DNA of 64,000 bases from Mycobacterium lehmannii. Lineage in GTDB: Bacteria; Actinomycetota; Actinomycetes; Mycobacteriales; Mycobacteriaceae. This document shows positions 36,016 through 46,548 of this stretch, piece after piece. The DNA is taken from NCBI RefSeq assembly GCF_002245535.1, contig NZ_NKCN01000002.1, positions 1 to 64,000 of the forward strand. Direction: 5' to 3'. Made by a program: the position numbers and the translations under genes. Numbering within the stretch: position 1 is the first letter of the stretch; each line of letters opens with the position of its first letter. The notes under the pieces were generated by a model, which worked only from the letters and a program-made list of their open reading frames with translations, ran no database searches and had not been told where the DNA came from.

Positions 36016-37884
36016 ATGTGTGGAATCGTCGGCTATGTCGGGCAGCGTCCTGCCTGCGACATCGTCGTCGACGCGCTGCGCCGGATGGAGTACCGAGGCT
36101 ACGACTCGTCGGGTGTGGCTCTGCTGGACGGACGCGGCGGGCTCACGGTCCGCCGCCGGGCCGGGCGACTGGCCAACCTGGAAGCCGCGCTGGCCGACGC
36201 CGACGCGTCCAGCCTCGGGGGCAACACCGGCCTGGGGCATACCCGGTGGGCCACCCACGGCAGACCCACAGACCGCAACGCCCACCCGCACCGCGACGCC
36301 GCGGGCAAGATCGTCGTCGTCCACAACGGGATCATCGAGAACTACGCCGCCTTGCGGGCCGAACTCGAGAAGACCGGGGTGGAGTTCGCCAGCGACACCG
36401 ACACCGAGGTCGCGGTGCACTTGGTCTCCTGGCAGTTCCACCACGGCCCCACCGCCGGAGATTTCCCCGCGTCCGTGCTCGCGGTGCTGCGGCGCCTCGA
36501 AGGGCACTTCACGCTGGTGTTCGCCAACGCCGACGATCCGGGCACGATCGTGGCGGCGCGCCGCTCCACGCCCCTGGTGGTCGGCGTCGGTGACGGCGAG
36601 ATGTTCGTCGGTTCGGACGTCGCCGCGTTCATCGAGCACACCCGCGACGCGGTGGAGCTTGGCCAGGATCAGGCAGTGGTCGTGACCGCTGACGGATATC
36701 GCATCACCGACTTCCACGGTGTGGACGACGGTGCGAACGCGCGGTCGTTCCATATCGACTGGGACATGTCGGCTGCCGAAAAGGGCGGCTACGAGTACTT
36801 CATGCTCAAAGAGATCGCCGAGCAGCCGGCTGCGGTTTCCGACACGCTGTTGGGCCACTTCGTCGACAACCGCATCGTCCTGGACGAGCAGCGGTTGTCC
36901 GATCAGGAACTGCGTGAGGTCGACAAGGTCTTCGTGGTGGCATGCGGCACCGCTTACCACTCCGGGTTGCTGGCCAAGTACGCGATCGAGCACTGGACGA
37001 GGCTGCCCGTCGAGGCCGAGCTCGCCAGCGAATTCCGTTACCGCGACCCGGTTCTGGACAGCCATACCTTGGTGGTGGCGATCTCGCAGTCCGGCGAGAC
37101 CGCCGACACCCTGGAGGCGGTGCGGCACGCCAAGGAGCAGAAGGCCAAGGTGCTGGCGATCTGTAACACCAACGGCAGCCAGATCCCGCGCGAATGCGAT
37201 GCGGTGCTCTACACCCGTGCCGGACCCGAGATCGGGGTGGCGTCGACAAAGACGTTCCTCGCCCAGATCGCGGCCAATTACCTTGTCGGGCTTGCGCTCG
37301 CGCAGGCGCGCGGCACGAAGTACCCCGACGAGGTGGAGCGCGAGTACCGCGAGCTGGAGGCCATGCCCGAGCTGGTCGCGCGGGTGCTGGAGATCGTCGA
37401 ACCGGTCAGGGCGTTGGCCCACCGCTTCGCCCAGTCGCAGACGGTGCTGTTTCTCGGCAGGCACGTCGGTTACCCGGTCGCGCTCGAAGGTGCGCTCAAG
37501 CTCAAGGAGCTGGCGTACATGCACGCCGAAGGCTTCGCGGCGGGTGAGCTCAAACACGGTCCGATCGCGCTGATCGAGGACGACCTCCCGGTCATCGTCG
37601 TGATGCCTTCACTGAAGAACGCGCCGATGTTGCACGCCAAGCTGCTGTCGAACATCCGCGAGATCCAGGCGCGCGGCGCCATCACCATCGTGATCGCCGA
37701 AGAGGGCGACGACACGGTCCGCCCCTTCGCCGATCACCTGATCGAGATCCCGGCGGTGTCAACGCTTCTGCAGCCGCTGCTGTCGACGATCCCGCTGCAG
37801 GTGTTCGCCGCGGGGGTGGCGCAGGCGCGCGGCTATGACGTCGACAAGCCCCGTAACCTGGCCAAGTCCGTCACCGTCGAGTAG
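36016..37884 (+). CDS. glmS: Glutamine--fructose-6-phosphate aminotransferase (isomerizing)
   Basis: A 622-residue enzyme that makes glucosamine-6-phosphate, the first step to UDP-GlcNAc. The start is set at the ATG at 36016 because Cys must follow Met for the N-terminal nucleophile amidotransferase (MCGIVGYVGQRPA); an ATG two codons earlier would bury it. The glutaminase domain has TRWATHG and the NGIIEN block. Two SIS domains follow (GTAYHSG, SQSGETADTL, STKTFLAQ), and the end is AKSVTVE. Product flow continues to GlmM at 28456. No glmS ribozyme is visible in the 55-bp upstream gap. Confidence 0.96.
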   Translation: MCGIVGYVGQRPACDIVVDALRRMEYRGYDSSGVALLDGRGGLTVRRRAGRLANLEAALADADASSLGGNTGLGHTRWATHGRPTDRNAHPHRDAAGKIVVVHNGIIENYAALRAELEKTGVEFASDTDTEVAVHLVSWQFHHGPTAGDFPASVLAVLRRLEGHFTLVFANADDPGTIVAARRSTPLVVGVGDGEMFVGSDVAAFIEHTRDAVELGQDQAVVVTADGYRITDFHGVDDGANARSFHIDWDMSAAEKGGYEYFMLKEIAEQPAAVSDTLLGHFVDNRIVLDEQRLSDQELREVDKVFVVACGTAYHSGLLAKYAIEHWTRLPVEAELASEFRYRDPVLDSHTLVVAISQSGETADTLEAVRHAKEQKAKVLAICNTNGSQIPRECDAVLYTRAGPEIGVASTKTFLAQIAANYLVGLALAQARGTKYPDEVEREYRELEAMPELVARVLEIVEPVRALAHRFAQSQTVLFLGRHVGYPVALEGALKLKELAYMHAEGFAAGELKHGPIALIEDDLPVIVVMPSLKNAPMLHAKLLSNIREIQARGAITIVIAEEGDDTVRPFADHLIEIPAVSTLLQPLLSTIPLQVFAAGVAQARGYDVDKPRNLAKSVTVE

Positions 37885-38777
37885 TGGCGGGCCGGGTCGG
37901 GAACTTCAAGGGCGATCGGGCTCGCCGCCACTTCCTCGAGGTCTACCGGACCGCGATGGCAGAGCTGCCCGAGGTCGCCGAATCACACGACGTTGCAACG
38001 TCATTCGGGTCCGTGCGGGTGTACCGGTTCGCCGGGCCGCCCGATCTGACGCCCGTCGTACTGCTCCCCGGTCGCAACGCTTCGGTCCCGATGTGGCGGG
38101 GCAACATCCCCCTGCTGCAACGGCATCGGCCGGTGATCGGGATCGACCTGCTCGGGGAGGCGGGGCTCTCCGTGCAGGAAAAACCGATCACCGGACCCGA
38201 CGACGAGGCGCACTGGCTCGACGAGGCGTTCGCGGGCGCCGGGCTGGACCGAGTGCATCTGATGGGAGTGTCGATCGGTGGCTGGACGGCGGCCAACTAC
38301 GCCGCCCGCCGCCCCGGCCGAGCCGCCTCGCTGGTGCTGCTCGATGCCGTGTTCACCTTTGCCCCGGTCGCAGTCAAGGCTGTACTGGCCTCGCCCGCGT
38401 TGTTCCTACCCGGTGTGCCCGAGAATTTGCGCAGGCGCGTGCTCCGCTGGATCTCCGGCGGCGCCGACATCGACGAGGCGGCAACCGAAGCGGCACTGAT
38501 CTCCTCCGGCTCAACCGATTACACCGTGCGCAAGGCGATGCCGAAGATGATCACCGACGAACAGCTGGGCTCACTGGACATACCAGTGCTGGCCCTGATC
38601 GGGGGGCGCAGCGTGATGCACGATGCCGACCGGGCGGCGCAGCGGGCGCGGCGCCTGCTTCCGCGGGGCCAGGTCGAAGTGTGGCCCGGTGCCTCGCATG
38701 CGATCAACGGCGAGTACGCGGTCGAGATCACCGAACGGGCAGTCGATTTCTGGGCCGATGCAGACGGGCGAAACTGA
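37884..38777 (+). CDS. Alpha/beta hydrolase
   Basis: A 297-residue protein from a GTG at 37884 that shares one base with the glmS stop, so it is coupled to glmS. Motifs: oxyanion VVLLPGRNAS, nucleophile MGVSIGGWTAANYAA, acid-region ALIGGRSVMHDADRA and His in WPGASHAINGEY. These fit a single-domain esterase/lipase-type hydrolase. Substrate unknown. Mycobacterial glmS and nnr usually enclose a short gene here, but I cannot say whether it is the same one. Confidence 0.85.
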   Translation: MAGRVGNFKGDRARRHFLEVYRTAMAELPEVAESHDVATSFGSVRVYRFAGPPDLTPVVLLPGRNASVPMWRGNIPLLQRHRPVIGIDLLGEAGLSVQEKPITGPDDEAHWLDEAFAGAGLDRVHLMGVSIGGWTAANYAARRPGRAASLVLLDAVFTFAPVAVKAVLASPALFLPGVPENLRRRVLRWISGGADIDEAATEAALISSGSTDYTVRKAMPKMITDEQLGSLDIPVLALIGGRSVMHDADRAAQRARRLLPRGQVEVWPGASHAINGEYAVEITERAVDFWADADGRN

Positions 38778-38813
38778 GCCTCTCGGCACTGTTTGCCACT
38801 AACGTGAGCAGCG

Positions 38814-40235
38814 ATGCGGCACTACTACACCGCGGACCAGATTCGCGAGGCTGAAGCGCCGCTATTGGCGTCCCTGCCCGACGGTGCCCTGATGCGCCGC
38901 GCCGCCAACGGTCTTGCCGTCGCGATCGCGCGCGAACTGGTGTTACGCACCGGCGGAGTCTCCGGGAGACGTATCTGCGCCGTGGTCGGTTCGGGCGACA
39001 ACGGCGGCGACGCGCTGTGGGCGGCGACATTCCTCTGCCGGCGCGGCGCCGGTTCCGCCGCCATCTTGCTCAATCCGGACCGCACCCACCGCAAGGCGCT
39101 GGCAGCGTTCATCGCCGCCGGTGGGCGTGTCGTCGAATCGATTCCGGCGGGCACCGCTCTGGTGATCGACGGCGTGGTGGGGATCTCCGGGTCCGGGCCG
39201 CTGCGGCCGAACGCCGCCGAGGTGTTCGCCGCCGTCCACGAAGCGGGCGTTCCGGTGGTGGCCGTCGACATCCCCAGCGGCATGGATGTGCAGACCGGGG
39301 TCACCGAGGGGCCCCATGTGCGGGCCGCGTTGACCGTCACGTTCGGCGGTCTCAAACCCGTTCACGCACTGGGGGAATGCGGTCATGTCGAGTTGGTCGA
39401 CATCGGGCTGCAGTTGCCGGCGTCCGACATGGTGTCGTTCGATGCCGCCGATGTAGCCGCTCGCTGGCCGGTGCCCGGCCCGACCGACGACAAATACACC
39501 CAGGGGGTCACGGGCATCCTGGCCGGCTCGGCCACCTACCCCGGCGCTGCGGTGTTGTGCACGGGTGCGGCCGTCGCGGCGACCTCGGGCATGGTCCGGT
39601 ACGCCGGATCCGCCGGGCAGCAGGTTCTCTCGCAGTGGCCGGAGGTGATCGCCGCGCCGAACGCCAGCGCGTCGGGGCGGGTGCAGGCGTGGGCCGTGGG
39701 GCCCGGACTGGGGACCGATGACACCGGCGCGGCCGCCCTGTGGTTCGCGTTGGACAGCGGGCTGCCGGTGGTCGTCGACGCCGACGGGCTGACCATCCTG
39801 GCCGCCCATCCCGATCTCGTCGACGGTCGCGAGGCGGCGACGGTGTTGACGCCGCACGCGGGCGAGTTCGCGCGCCTTGCCGGTTCGCCGCCCGGCGACG
39901 ATCGCGTCGGTGCCACCCGCAGGCTGGCCGACCGGCTCGGCGTCACCGTGCTGCTGAAGGGCAACGTGACGGTCATCGCCGAACCCGGCGGCCCGGTCTA
40001 CCTGAACCCGGCGGGTCAATCGTGGGCCGCCACAGCGGGTTCCGGTGATGTGCTGACCGGCGTCATCGGCGCTTTGCTTGCCGCGGGTTTACCCGCCGGC
40101 GAGGCGGCCGCCGCTGGTGCGTTCGTCCACGCCCGCGCCGCGAACCTGGCCGCCTCCGACCCAGGACCGCATCCCGCCCCGACGTCGGCGTCGCGCATCC
40201 TAGCGCACGTCCGAACCGCCTTAGCCAGTCTGTAA
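38814..40235 (+). CDS. nnr: Bifunctional NAD(P)H-hydrate repair enzyme
   Basis: A 473-residue fusion. The N-terminal YjeF/NnrE epimerase domain (1-215) has VVGSGDNGGDALWAATFL and VVAVDIPSGMDVQTG. The C-terminal NnrD ADP/ATP-dependent dehydratase (220-473) has VVDADGLTIL, LTPHAGEFARLAG, LLKGNVTVI and AGSGDVLTGVIGALLAAGL. Together they epimerise and dehydrate damaged NADHX and NADPHX. It lies 36 bp after the hydrolase. Length is normal for the fused form. Confidence 0.95.
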   Translation: MRHYYTADQIREAEAPLLASLPDGALMRRAANGLAVAIARELVLRTGGVSGRRICAVVGSGDNGGDALWAATFLCRRGAGSAAILLNPDRTHRKALAAFIAAGGRVVESIPAGTALVIDGVVGISGSGPLRPNAAEVFAAVHEAGVPVVAVDIPSGMDVQTGVTEGPHVRAALTVTFGGLKPVHALGECGHVELVDIGLQLPASDMVSFDAADVAARWPVPGPTDDKYTQGVTGILAGSATYPGAAVLCTGAAVAATSGMVRYAGSAGQQVLSQWPEVIAAPNASASGRVQAWAVGPGLGTDDTGAAALWFALDSGLPVVVDADGLTILAAHPDLVDGREAATVLTPHAGEFARLAGSPPGDDRVGATRRLADRLGVTVLLKGNVTVIAEPGGPVYLNPAGQSWAATAGSGDVLTGVIGALLAAGLPAGEAAAAGAFVHARAANLAASDPGPHPAPTSASRILAHVRTALASL

Positions 40236-40261
40236 GCCAGCCTGTTACGAGAGGAAACCTC

Positions 40262-41644
40262 ATGTCGCCCAGCCGCAGTCACGCACCGCAGGTTGCCCCC
40301 GCCTACACCGGACGGCTGGCGATGGCGCCGGTGCCGTCGCTGCGGTTGCCCGACGATGCGATGGATCCCGATGCCGCGTACCGGTTCATCCACGACGAAC
40401 TGATGCTCGACGGCAGTTCCCGGCTGAACCTGGCCACGTTCGTCACGACGTGGATGGACCCGCAGGCCGAACGGCTGATGGCCGAGACGTTCGACAAGAA
40501 CATGATCGACAAAGACGAGTACCCGGCGACCGCCGCGATCGAGCAGCGGTGCGTATGCATGGTGGCCGATCTGTTCCACGCCGAAGACCTGCGCGACGAC
40601 GACCCGTCGAGCGCGATCGGTGTCTCGACCATCGGTTCCAGCGAGGCGGTGATGCTGGCCGGACTCGCGATGAAGTGGCGGTGGCGCGACCGCGTCGGCG
40701 ACAAGTGGAAAGGTCGCACACCGAACCTGGTGATGGGCGCGAATGTTCAGGTGGTCTGGGAGAAGTTCTGCCGCTACTTCGACGTCGAGGCGCGATACCT
40801 GCCGATGGCCGAGGACCGCTACGTCATCACACCCGAACAGGTGCTCGACAACATCGACGAGGACACCATCGGTGTGGTGGCGATCCTCGGCACCACCTAC
40901 ACCGGGGAGTTGGAACCCATCGGTGAGATCTGCGCCGCGCTCGACAAACTCGCCACGGACGGCGGCCTGGACATCCCCGTTCACGTCGATGCGGCAAGCG
41001 GCGGCTTCGTGGTGCCGTTCCTGCATCCGGACCTGGAATGGGACTTCCGGCTTCCGCGTGTGGTGTCGATCAACGTCAGCGGCCACAAGTACGGCCTGAC
41101 CTATCCCGGGATCGGCTTCGTGGTGTGGCGCAGTGCGGAGTACCTGCCCGAGGGCCTCGTTTTCCACGTGAACTATCTCGGCGGCGACATGCCGACGTTC
41201 ACGCTGAACTTCTCCCGGCCCGGCAACCAAGTCGTCGGGCAGTACTACAACTTCCTGCGGCTCGGCCGTGGGGGCTACTCACAAGTGATGCAGTCGCTTT
41301 CGCAGACCGCGCGGTGGCTTGGTGACCAACTGCGCGAAAGCGAACACTTCGAGGTCGTCGCGGACGGATCGGCGATCCCGGTGGTGAGTTTCAAGCTCGC
41401 CGGCGACTTCGGTTACACGGAGTTCGACATCTCCCAGGGCCTGCGCGCGTTCGGCTGGCAGGTACCGGCCTACACGATGCCGGAGGGCGCCACCGATGTC
41501 ACGATGCTGCGCATCGTGGTGCGGGAGGGGTTCTCGGCGGACCTGGCCCGAGCGCTGCACGACGACATGGTCACCGTGCTCTCCCACCTCGACGAGCTCA
41601 AACCGCGCGGCCACTTCAACCAGTTCCAGCCGTTCGCCCACTGA
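40262..41644 (+). CDS. gadB: Glutamate decarboxylase
   Basis: A 460-residue PLP enzyme making GABA from glutamate with proton consumption. The PLP lysine is Lys276 in NVSGHKYGLTYPG, the same number as in E. coli GadB. Other blocks: FVTTWMDPQAERLM, STIGSSEAVMLAGLAMKWRWR, HVDAASGGFVVPF and the C-terminal HFNQFQPFAH, where a His/Gln-rich end resembles the pH-sensing tail. AGGAAACC lies before the ATG. No antiporter gene (gadC) is adjacent, so a role in acid resistance is not shown. Confidence 0.94.
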   Translation: MSPSRSHAPQVAPAYTGRLAMAPVPSLRLPDDAMDPDAAYRFIHDELMLDGSSRLNLATFVTTWMDPQAERLMAETFDKNMIDKDEYPATAAIEQRCVCMVADLFHAEDLRDDDPSSAIGVSTIGSSEAVMLAGLAMKWRWRDRVGDKWKGRTPNLVMGANVQVVWEKFCRYFDVEARYLPMAEDRYVITPEQVLDNIDEDTIGVVAILGTTYTGELEPIGEICAALDKLATDGGLDIPVHVDAASGGFVVPFLHPDLEWDFRLPRVVSINVSGHKYGLTYPGIGFVVWRSAEYLPEGLVFHVNYLGGDMPTFTLNFSRPGNQVVGQYYNFLRLGRGGYSQVMQSLSQTARWLGDQLRESEHFEVVADGSAIPVVSFKLAGDFGYTEFDISQGLRAFGWQVPAYTMPEGATDVTMLRIVVREGFSADLARALHDDMVTVLSHLDELKPRGHFNQFQPFAH

Positions 41645-41695
41645 CCGTCGGGCCTCCGCCCGTCGTCTGGGACAATCGGCCGTGGTGAAACGACG

Positions 41696-42862
41696 ATGCA
41701 CACGACCGAGCTGACGACGCCGACCGCGACCGCGGCCCCCCAGGCGGTGGTCGACCTCGACGCGATCGCCCACAATGTGCGACTGCTGCGCGACCTCGCG
41801 GGCACCGCGCAGGTGATGGTCGTCGTCAAGGCCGACGGATACGGACACGGCGCCACCCAGGTGAGCCGGGTCGCGCTCGCCGCGGGCGCCACCGAACTCG
41901 GGGTGGCGACCGTCGCCGAGGCGTTGGCGCTGCGCGGGGACGGCATCACCGCTCCGGTGCTGGCCTGGCTGCATCCGCCGGGCACCGACTTCGCGCCCGC
42001 GCTGGCCGCCGACGTGCAGATCGCGGTGTCGTCGGTGCGCCAACTCGACGACCTGCTCGACGCCGTCGCACAGACCGGGCGCAGTGCCTCGGTGACCGTC
42101 AAGGTCGACACCGGGCTGAGCCGCAACGGCGTCGGTCGCGACGACTATCCGGCGATGATCGCGGCGGTCGAGCGGGCGCAGGCCGCCGGAGCGGTCAGCG
42201 TACGGGGGCTGATGTCGCACCTCGTGCACGGTGACCGGCCCGACGATCCGCTCAACGGCATACAGGCGCAGCGGCTCACCGAGATGCGGACCTACGCGGC
42301 CGAACAGGGTGTGCAGTTCGAGATCACCCACCTGAGCAACAGCCCGGCCGCGATGACACGGCCAGACCTGGGCATGGACCTGGTGCGCGTCGGTATCGCG
42401 GTGTACGGCCAGACCCCGATACCCGAGCGCGGCAACATGGGCCTGCGTCCGGCGATGACCCTGAAATGCCCTGTGACACTGGTCCGCTCGCTGCGCGCGG
42501 GCGACGGCGTATCCTATGGGCACACCTGGGTCGCCGACCGCGACACCACCGTGGCGCTGTTGCCCGTCGGGTACGCCGACGGGGTGTTCCGCCCGCTGAG
42601 CAACCGCATCGACGTGATGATCAACGGCAGGCGGTGCCGCAACGTCGGCCGGATTTGCATGGACCAGTTCGTCGTGGACCTCGGACCGGAAGGCAGGGCG
42701 GCAGAAGGTGACGACGCGATCCTGTTCGGGCCTGGCATCCACGGTGAACCGACGGCCCAGGAGTGGGCCGACCTGCTCGGAACCATCAACTACGAGGTCG
42801 TGACGAGCCCGCGTGGCCGGTTCGTGCGGACCTACACCGGATCGACGGACAAGACACCTTGA
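41696..42862 (+). CDS. alr: Alanine racemase
   Basis: A 388-residue PLP enzyme providing D-alanine for peptidoglycan. Lys45 in [11 protein letters not shown] binds PLP. The [22 protein letters not shown] block holds the second catalytic residue region; [10 protein letters not shown] follows near 315. The N-terminal barrel and C-terminal beta domain are complete. It starts the tightly packed run alr-hydrolase-tsaE-tsaB-rimI-tsaD, in which every junction overlaps. Confidence 0.95.
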   Translation: MHTTELTTPTATAAPQAVVDLDAIAHNVRLLRDLAGTAQVMVVVKADGYGHGATQVSRVALAAGATELGVATVAEALALRGDGITAPVLAWLHPPGTDFAPALAADVQIAVSSVRQLDDLLDAVAQTGRSASVTVKVDTGLSRNGVGRDDYPAMIAAVERAQAAGAVSVRGLMSHLVHGDRPDDPLNGIQAQRLTEMRTYAAEQGVQFEITHLSNSPAAMTRPDLGMDLVRVGIAVYGQTPIPERGNMGLRPAMTLKCPVTLVRSLRAGDGVSYGHTWVADRDTTVALLPVGYADGVFRPLSNRIDVMINGRRCRNVGRICMDQFVVDLGPEGRAAEGDDAILFGPGIHGEPTAQEWADLLGTINYEVVTSPRGRFVRTYTGSTDKTP

Positions 42863-43983
42863 TGGACAACGGGATTCCGATTTCACGCCGCGGCCGCAAC
42901 GCGAACGGGCGCTGGCTCGCGGGTGCAGCCGGCCTGACCGCGGTCGGCAGCGCGGCGGGGATGTCGGCCGCGCGCTCGCTGCGGCGTCGACTCGACACCG
43001 TGGACCACTACAAGGACGAGGATTTCGAACTCCTCGACGCCGACCGCAGCTCCGTCGTCACCACACCCGACGGCGTGTCGCTGGCGGTCCGCGAGGTCGG
43101 CCCGCAAGACGCGCCGCTGACCGTGGTGTTCGCGCACGGATTCTGTCTGCGCATGGGTGCCTTCTACTTTCAGCGCGTCCGGCTGACTGAGCAGTGGGGA
43201 CCTCAAGTCCGGATGGTGTTCTACGACCAGCGCGGACACGGTCAGTCCGACGAGGCGCCGCCGGAGACCTATACGGTGACCCAGCTCGGACAGGATCTCG
43301 AGGCCGTGCTGGCGGTCGTGGTCCCGCGGGGCCCTGTGGTGCTGGTCGGACACTCGATGGGCGGAATGACCGTACTGTCGCATGCGCGACAGTACCCGCA
43401 CCACTATCCGAAGCGGATCGTCGGCGCCGCGATCATCGCGTCTGCCGCCGAAGGGGTTTCGCGCTCGCCGCTCGGTGAGATCCTGAAGAACCCGGCACTG
43501 GAGGCGGCCCGATTCGCGGTCCGGTACGCGCCCAAGATGGTGCACCGAACCCGCGGCGCCGCGAAGTCGGTGATCGCGCCGATCCTGCGCGCCGCGTCCT
43601 ACGGCGACGAGAAGATCAGCCCGAGCGTCGTGGCGTTCTCGGAACGGATGATGCACGACACCCCGATCGCGACGCTCGTCGAATTCCTGCACGCGCTCGA
43701 GGTGCACAACGAGATCGACGGCCTGACCACGCTGGCCAAGGTGCCGACCCTGATCGCGTGTGGTGACCGCGACCTGCTGACGCCGATGGAGTACTCGCAG
43801 GCCATGGCCGCGGTTCTGCCGAAGGCGCAAGTGGTGATCGTCGGCGGCGCTGGACATCTCGTCCAACTCGAACAACCCGAGGCGATCAACGAGGCACTGG
43901 TCCGACTCGTCGAACGCGCGACACCGTCCAAGCTCGTCGCGTTGACGAGGCGGGTGCGCGAGAAGGTCCGCCATAATGGGTGA
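42862..43983 (+). CDS. Alpha/beta hydrolase with N-terminal hydrophobic segment
   Basis: A 373-residue protein whose ATG at 42862 shares one base with the alr stop. An N-terminal stretch WLAGAAGLTAVGSAAGMSAARSL (about 18-40) may be a membrane or twin-arginine-like anchor, since RRGR precedes it. The hydrolase core has VVFAHGFCLRMGAFYFQR, FYDQRGHGQSDE, nucleophile VLVGHSMGGMTVLSHA, acid ACGDRDLLTP and His GGAGHLVQLEQPE. It has overlapping junctions on both sides, which ties it to the cell-wall and tRNA-modification operon. Substrate unknown. Confidence 0.88.
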   Translation: MDNGIPISRRGRNANGRWLAGAAGLTAVGSAAGMSAARSLRRRLDTVDHYKDEDFELLDADRSSVVTTPDGVSLAVREVGPQDAPLTVVFAHGFCLRMGAFYFQRVRLTEQWGPQVRMVFYDQRGHGQSDEAPPETYTVTQLGQDLEAVLAVVVPRGPVVLVGHSMGGMTVLSHARQYPHHYPKRIVGAAIIASAAEGVSRSPLGEILKNPALEAARFAVRYAPKMVHRTRGAAKSVIAPILRAASYGDEKISPSVVAFSERMMHDTPIATLVEFLHALEVHNEIDGLTTLAKVPTLIACGDRDLLTPMEYSQAMAAVLPKAQVVIVGGAGHLVQLEQPEAINEALVRLVERATPSKLVALTRRVREKVRHNG

Positions 43984-44443
43984 ACGCAGCTCGGGCACGG
44001 CCGAACTGTCGACCGCAGAGGACACCGTCGCGCTCGGCGCCGAACTCGGTAGACAACTGCACGCGGGCGACGTCGTCGTCCTCTCCGGACCGCTCGGCGC
44101 GGGAAAGACGGTGCTGGCCAAGGGTATTGCTCAGGCGATGGAGGTGGAGGGTCCGGTGATCTCGCCGACCTTCGTGCTGGCACGCGTACACCGGGCGCGC
44201 CGATCGGGTGCGCCGGCCATGATCCACGTCGACATGTATCGCCTCCTCGACCACCCGTCGGTCGACCTGCTCGCCGAACTCGACTCGCTGGACCTGGACA
44301 CCGATCTCGACGACGCCGTCGTGGTCGTCGAATGGGGTGAGGGGCTGGCCGAACGGCTCTCCGACAGCCACCTCGACGTGCGGCTCGAGCGTGCCCGCGA
44401 CACCGAGGTCCGCACCGCGGTGTGGGAGTGGAGCAAGGCGTGA
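43976..44443 (+). CDS. tsaE: tRNA threonylcarbamoyladenosine biosynthesis ATPase TsaE
   Basis: A 155-residue P-loop protein with Walker A GPLGAGKT, SPTFVLARVH, HVDMYRLLD and VVEWGEGLAERL. TsaE drives the TsaB-TsaD complex that attaches threonylcarbamoyl to A37 of ANN-decoding tRNAs. Its start lies inside the preceding hydrolase gene (8-bp overlap), and its stop overlaps tsaB by GTGA. All t6A genes except the tsaC-type L-threonylcarbamoyladenylate synthase are in this cluster. Confidence 0.94.
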   Translation: MGERSSGTAELSTAEDTVALGAELGRQLHAGDVVVLSGPLGAGKTVLAKGIAQAMEVEGPVISPTFVLARVHRARRSGAPAMIHVDMYRLLDHPSVDLLAELDSLDLDTDLDDAVVVVEWGEGLAERLSDSHLDVRLERARDTEVRTAVWEWSKA

Positions 44444-45057
44444 ACGTACTGGCCATCGACACCGCGACACCCGCGGTGACGGCGGGCGTGGTCCGTCTCG
44501 ACGGAGTGCAGGTGCTCGCCGAGCGGGTGACGGTAGACGCTCGGGCGCACGCCGAGCAGCTCACCCCGAATGCAGTGGCCGCGCTGGCCGACGCGGGGCT
44601 CGGTGTCGACGAATTGGACGCGGTGGTCGTCGGGTGCGGCCCGGGACCGTTCACCGGCCTGCGCGTCGGGATGGCGACCGCCGCCGCCTACGGGCACGCG
44701 CTTGGCATCCCGGTCCACGGCGTCTGCAGCCTGGATGCGATCGGTGTGGACACCGTCGGCGACGTGCTTGTGGTGACGGACGCGCGCCGTCGAGAGGTCT
44801 ACTGGGCGCGATACCGCGACGGGGCGCGTACCGACGGACCCGCCGTCTGCGCAGCCGCGGACGTGCCACCAGGCGCCACGGCGGTTGCCGGGTCACCCGA
44901 GCACGCGGCGCTGTTCGACCTGCCGCGTCAGGCTCCGGTGTATCCGACCGCGTCGGGGTTGGTGCGCGTAGTGGCGGACTGGAACGCCGAACCGGCGCCG
45001 CTCGTCCCGCTGTATTTACGCCGGCCCGACGCCAAACCGTCGGTGGCCAAGCGATGA
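44440..45057 (+). CDS. tsaB: tRNA threonylcarbamoyladenosine biosynthesis protein TsaB
   Basis: A 205-residue ASKHA-fold protein starting at the GTG 44440 ([17 protein letters not shown]). [24 protein letters not shown] is the signature block. It is a TsaD paralogue without the metal-binding histidines and acts as its scaffold. The GTGA overlap with tsaE and ATGA overlap with rimI show coupled translation. Confidence 0.94.
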   Translation: MNVLAIDTATPAVTAGVVRLDGVQVLAERVTVDARAHAEQLTPNAVAALADAGLGVDELDAVVVGCGPGPFTGLRVGMATAAAYGHALGIPVHGVCSLDAIGVDTVGDVLVVTDARRREVYWARYRDGARTDGPAVCAAADVPPGATAVAGSPEHAALFDLPRQAPVYPTASGLVRVVADWNAEPAPLVPLYLRRPDAKPSVAKR

Positions 45058-45506
45058 GCATCGAGTACGGGCCGTTGAAGCCGTCGGATGCGGCCAGATG
45101 CGCCGAGCTGGAGGCCCAGCTGTTCGACGGCGACGATCCGTGGCCCGAGCGGGCCTTCCTTTCCGAACTCGCCGCCAAGCACATCCGCTACGTCGCCGCA
45201 CGCGATCAGGACAAGCTCGTCGGATACGCCGGTATCGCCCGCCTCGGCCGAAAGAAGCCCTACGAGTACGAGATCCATACCATCGGCGTAGACCCCGCCT
45301 ACCGGGGCCAGGGGATCGGCAGGCGCATGCTGGCCGAGTTGCTCGACCACGCCTCGGGCGGGTGCGTGTTTCTCGAGGTTCGCACCGACAACGAAGCGGC
45401 GATCAAGATGTACGAGAGTTTCGGCTTCACCAATGTGGGGCTGCGCAAACGCTATTACCGGGCCAGCGGCGCCGACGCCTATACGATGCGGCGAGACGCG
45501 ACATGA
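45054..45506 (+). CDS. rimI: Ribosomal-protein-S18-alanine N-acetyltransferase
   Basis: A 150-residue GNAT protein from the ATG at 45054 ([16 protein letters not shown]). The acetyl-CoA loop is [18 protein letters not shown], and [20 protein letters not shown] and RKRYY follow. By family it acetylates the N terminus of S18, though mycobacterial RimI may be less selective. Both ends overlap neighbours by four bases (ATGA), in the conserved tsaB-rimI-tsaD order. Confidence 0.93.
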   Translation: MSIEYGPLKPSDAARCAELEAQLFDGDDPWPERAFLSELAAKHIRYVAARDQDKLVGYAGIARLGRKKPYEYEIHTIGVDPAYRGQGIGRRMLAELLDHASGGCVFLEVRTDNEAAIKMYESFGFTNVGLRKRYYRASGADAYTMRRDAT

Positions 45507-46528
45507 CGATCATCCTGGCCATCGAGAGCTCCTGCGACGAAACCGGCGTCGGCATCGCCGAATTGGGCGCCGACGGTTCGGTGCGGCTGCTGGCCGACGA
45601 GGTCGCGTCCAGCGTCGACGAACACGCCCGGTTCGGCGGCGTCGTTCCTGAGATCGCATCCCGGGCACACCTGGAGGCGCTGGGACCGACGATGCGCCGC
45701 GCGCTGCAGGCGGCCGACGTGACCAGACCCGACGTCGTCGCCGCGACGATCGGGCCGGGCCTGGCGGGTGCCCTGCTGGTGGGAGTGGCTGCGGCCAAGG
45801 CATATTCGGTGGCCTGGCAGGTCCCGTTCTACGCCGTCAACCACCTGGGCGGGCATCTGGCCGCCGACGTCTACGACCACGGCCCGCTGCCGGAGAGCAT
45901 CGGCCTGCTGGTCTCGGGCGGGCACACCAACCTGCTGCACGTGCGATCACTCGGCGAGCCGATCGTCGAACTCGGCAGCACCGTTGACGACGCGGCGGGG
46001 GAGGCCTACGACAAGGTGGCGCGCCTGCTGGGCCTGGGCTATCCCGGCGGCAAAGTGCTCGACGAACTGGCCCGCGAGGGCGACCGGGCCGCGATCGTGT
46101 TCCCGAGGGGCATGACCGGCCCGCGCGACGATCCGTACGCGTTCAGCTTCTCGGGGCTCAAGACCGCAGTTGCCCGCTACGTCGAGAGTCACCCGGAAGC
46201 GTCGACGGCGGATGTCGCGGCCGGCTTCCAGGAGGCGGTCGCCGACGTGCTGACGCTCAAGGCGGTGCGGGCATGCACGACCCTGGGGGTCGACACACTG
46301 CTCATCGCCGGCGGCGTGGCGGCGAACTCGCGGCTGCGCGAGCTGGCCGAGGAGCGATGCGCCGCCAACGGGCTGACGCTGCGCATTCCGCGACCACGCC
46401 TGTGCACCGATAACGGCGCGATGATCGCCTCGTTCGCGGCGCACCTGATCGCTGCCGGGGCCCGGCCGTCCCAGCTGGACGCGGCCAGCGATCCGGGTCT
46501 GCCCGTCGTGCAGGCACAAGTGGCCTGA
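45503..46528 (+). CDS. tsaD: tRNA N6-adenosine threonylcarbamoyltransferase
   Basis: A 341-residue catalytic subunit of the t6A complex, starting [17 protein letters not shown]. The metal ligands lie in [13 protein letters not shown], and the nucleotide fold shows [35 protein letters not shown] and [12 protein letters not shown], with CTDNGAMIA near the end. The gene is last in the operon. Downstream at 46549-46580 lie CIRCE sites for groES. Confidence 0.95.
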   Translation: MTIILAIESSCDETGVGIAELGADGSVRLLADEVASSVDEHARFGGVVPEIASRAHLEALGPTMRRALQAADVTRPDVVAATIGPGLAGALLVGVAAAKAYSVAWQVPFYAVNHLGGHLAADVYDHGPLPESIGLLVSGGHTNLLHVRSLGEPIVELGSTVDDAAGEAYDKVARLLGLGYPGGKVLDELAREGDRAAIVFPRGMTGPRDDPYAFSFSGLKTAVARYVESHPEASTADVAAGFQEAVADVLTLKAVRACTTLGVDTLLIAGGVAANSRLRELAEERCAANGLTLRIPRPRLCTDNGAMIASFAAHLIAAGARPSQLDAASDPGLPVVQAQVA

Positions 46529-46548
46529 TCTTGTCGATACCCGGCCTT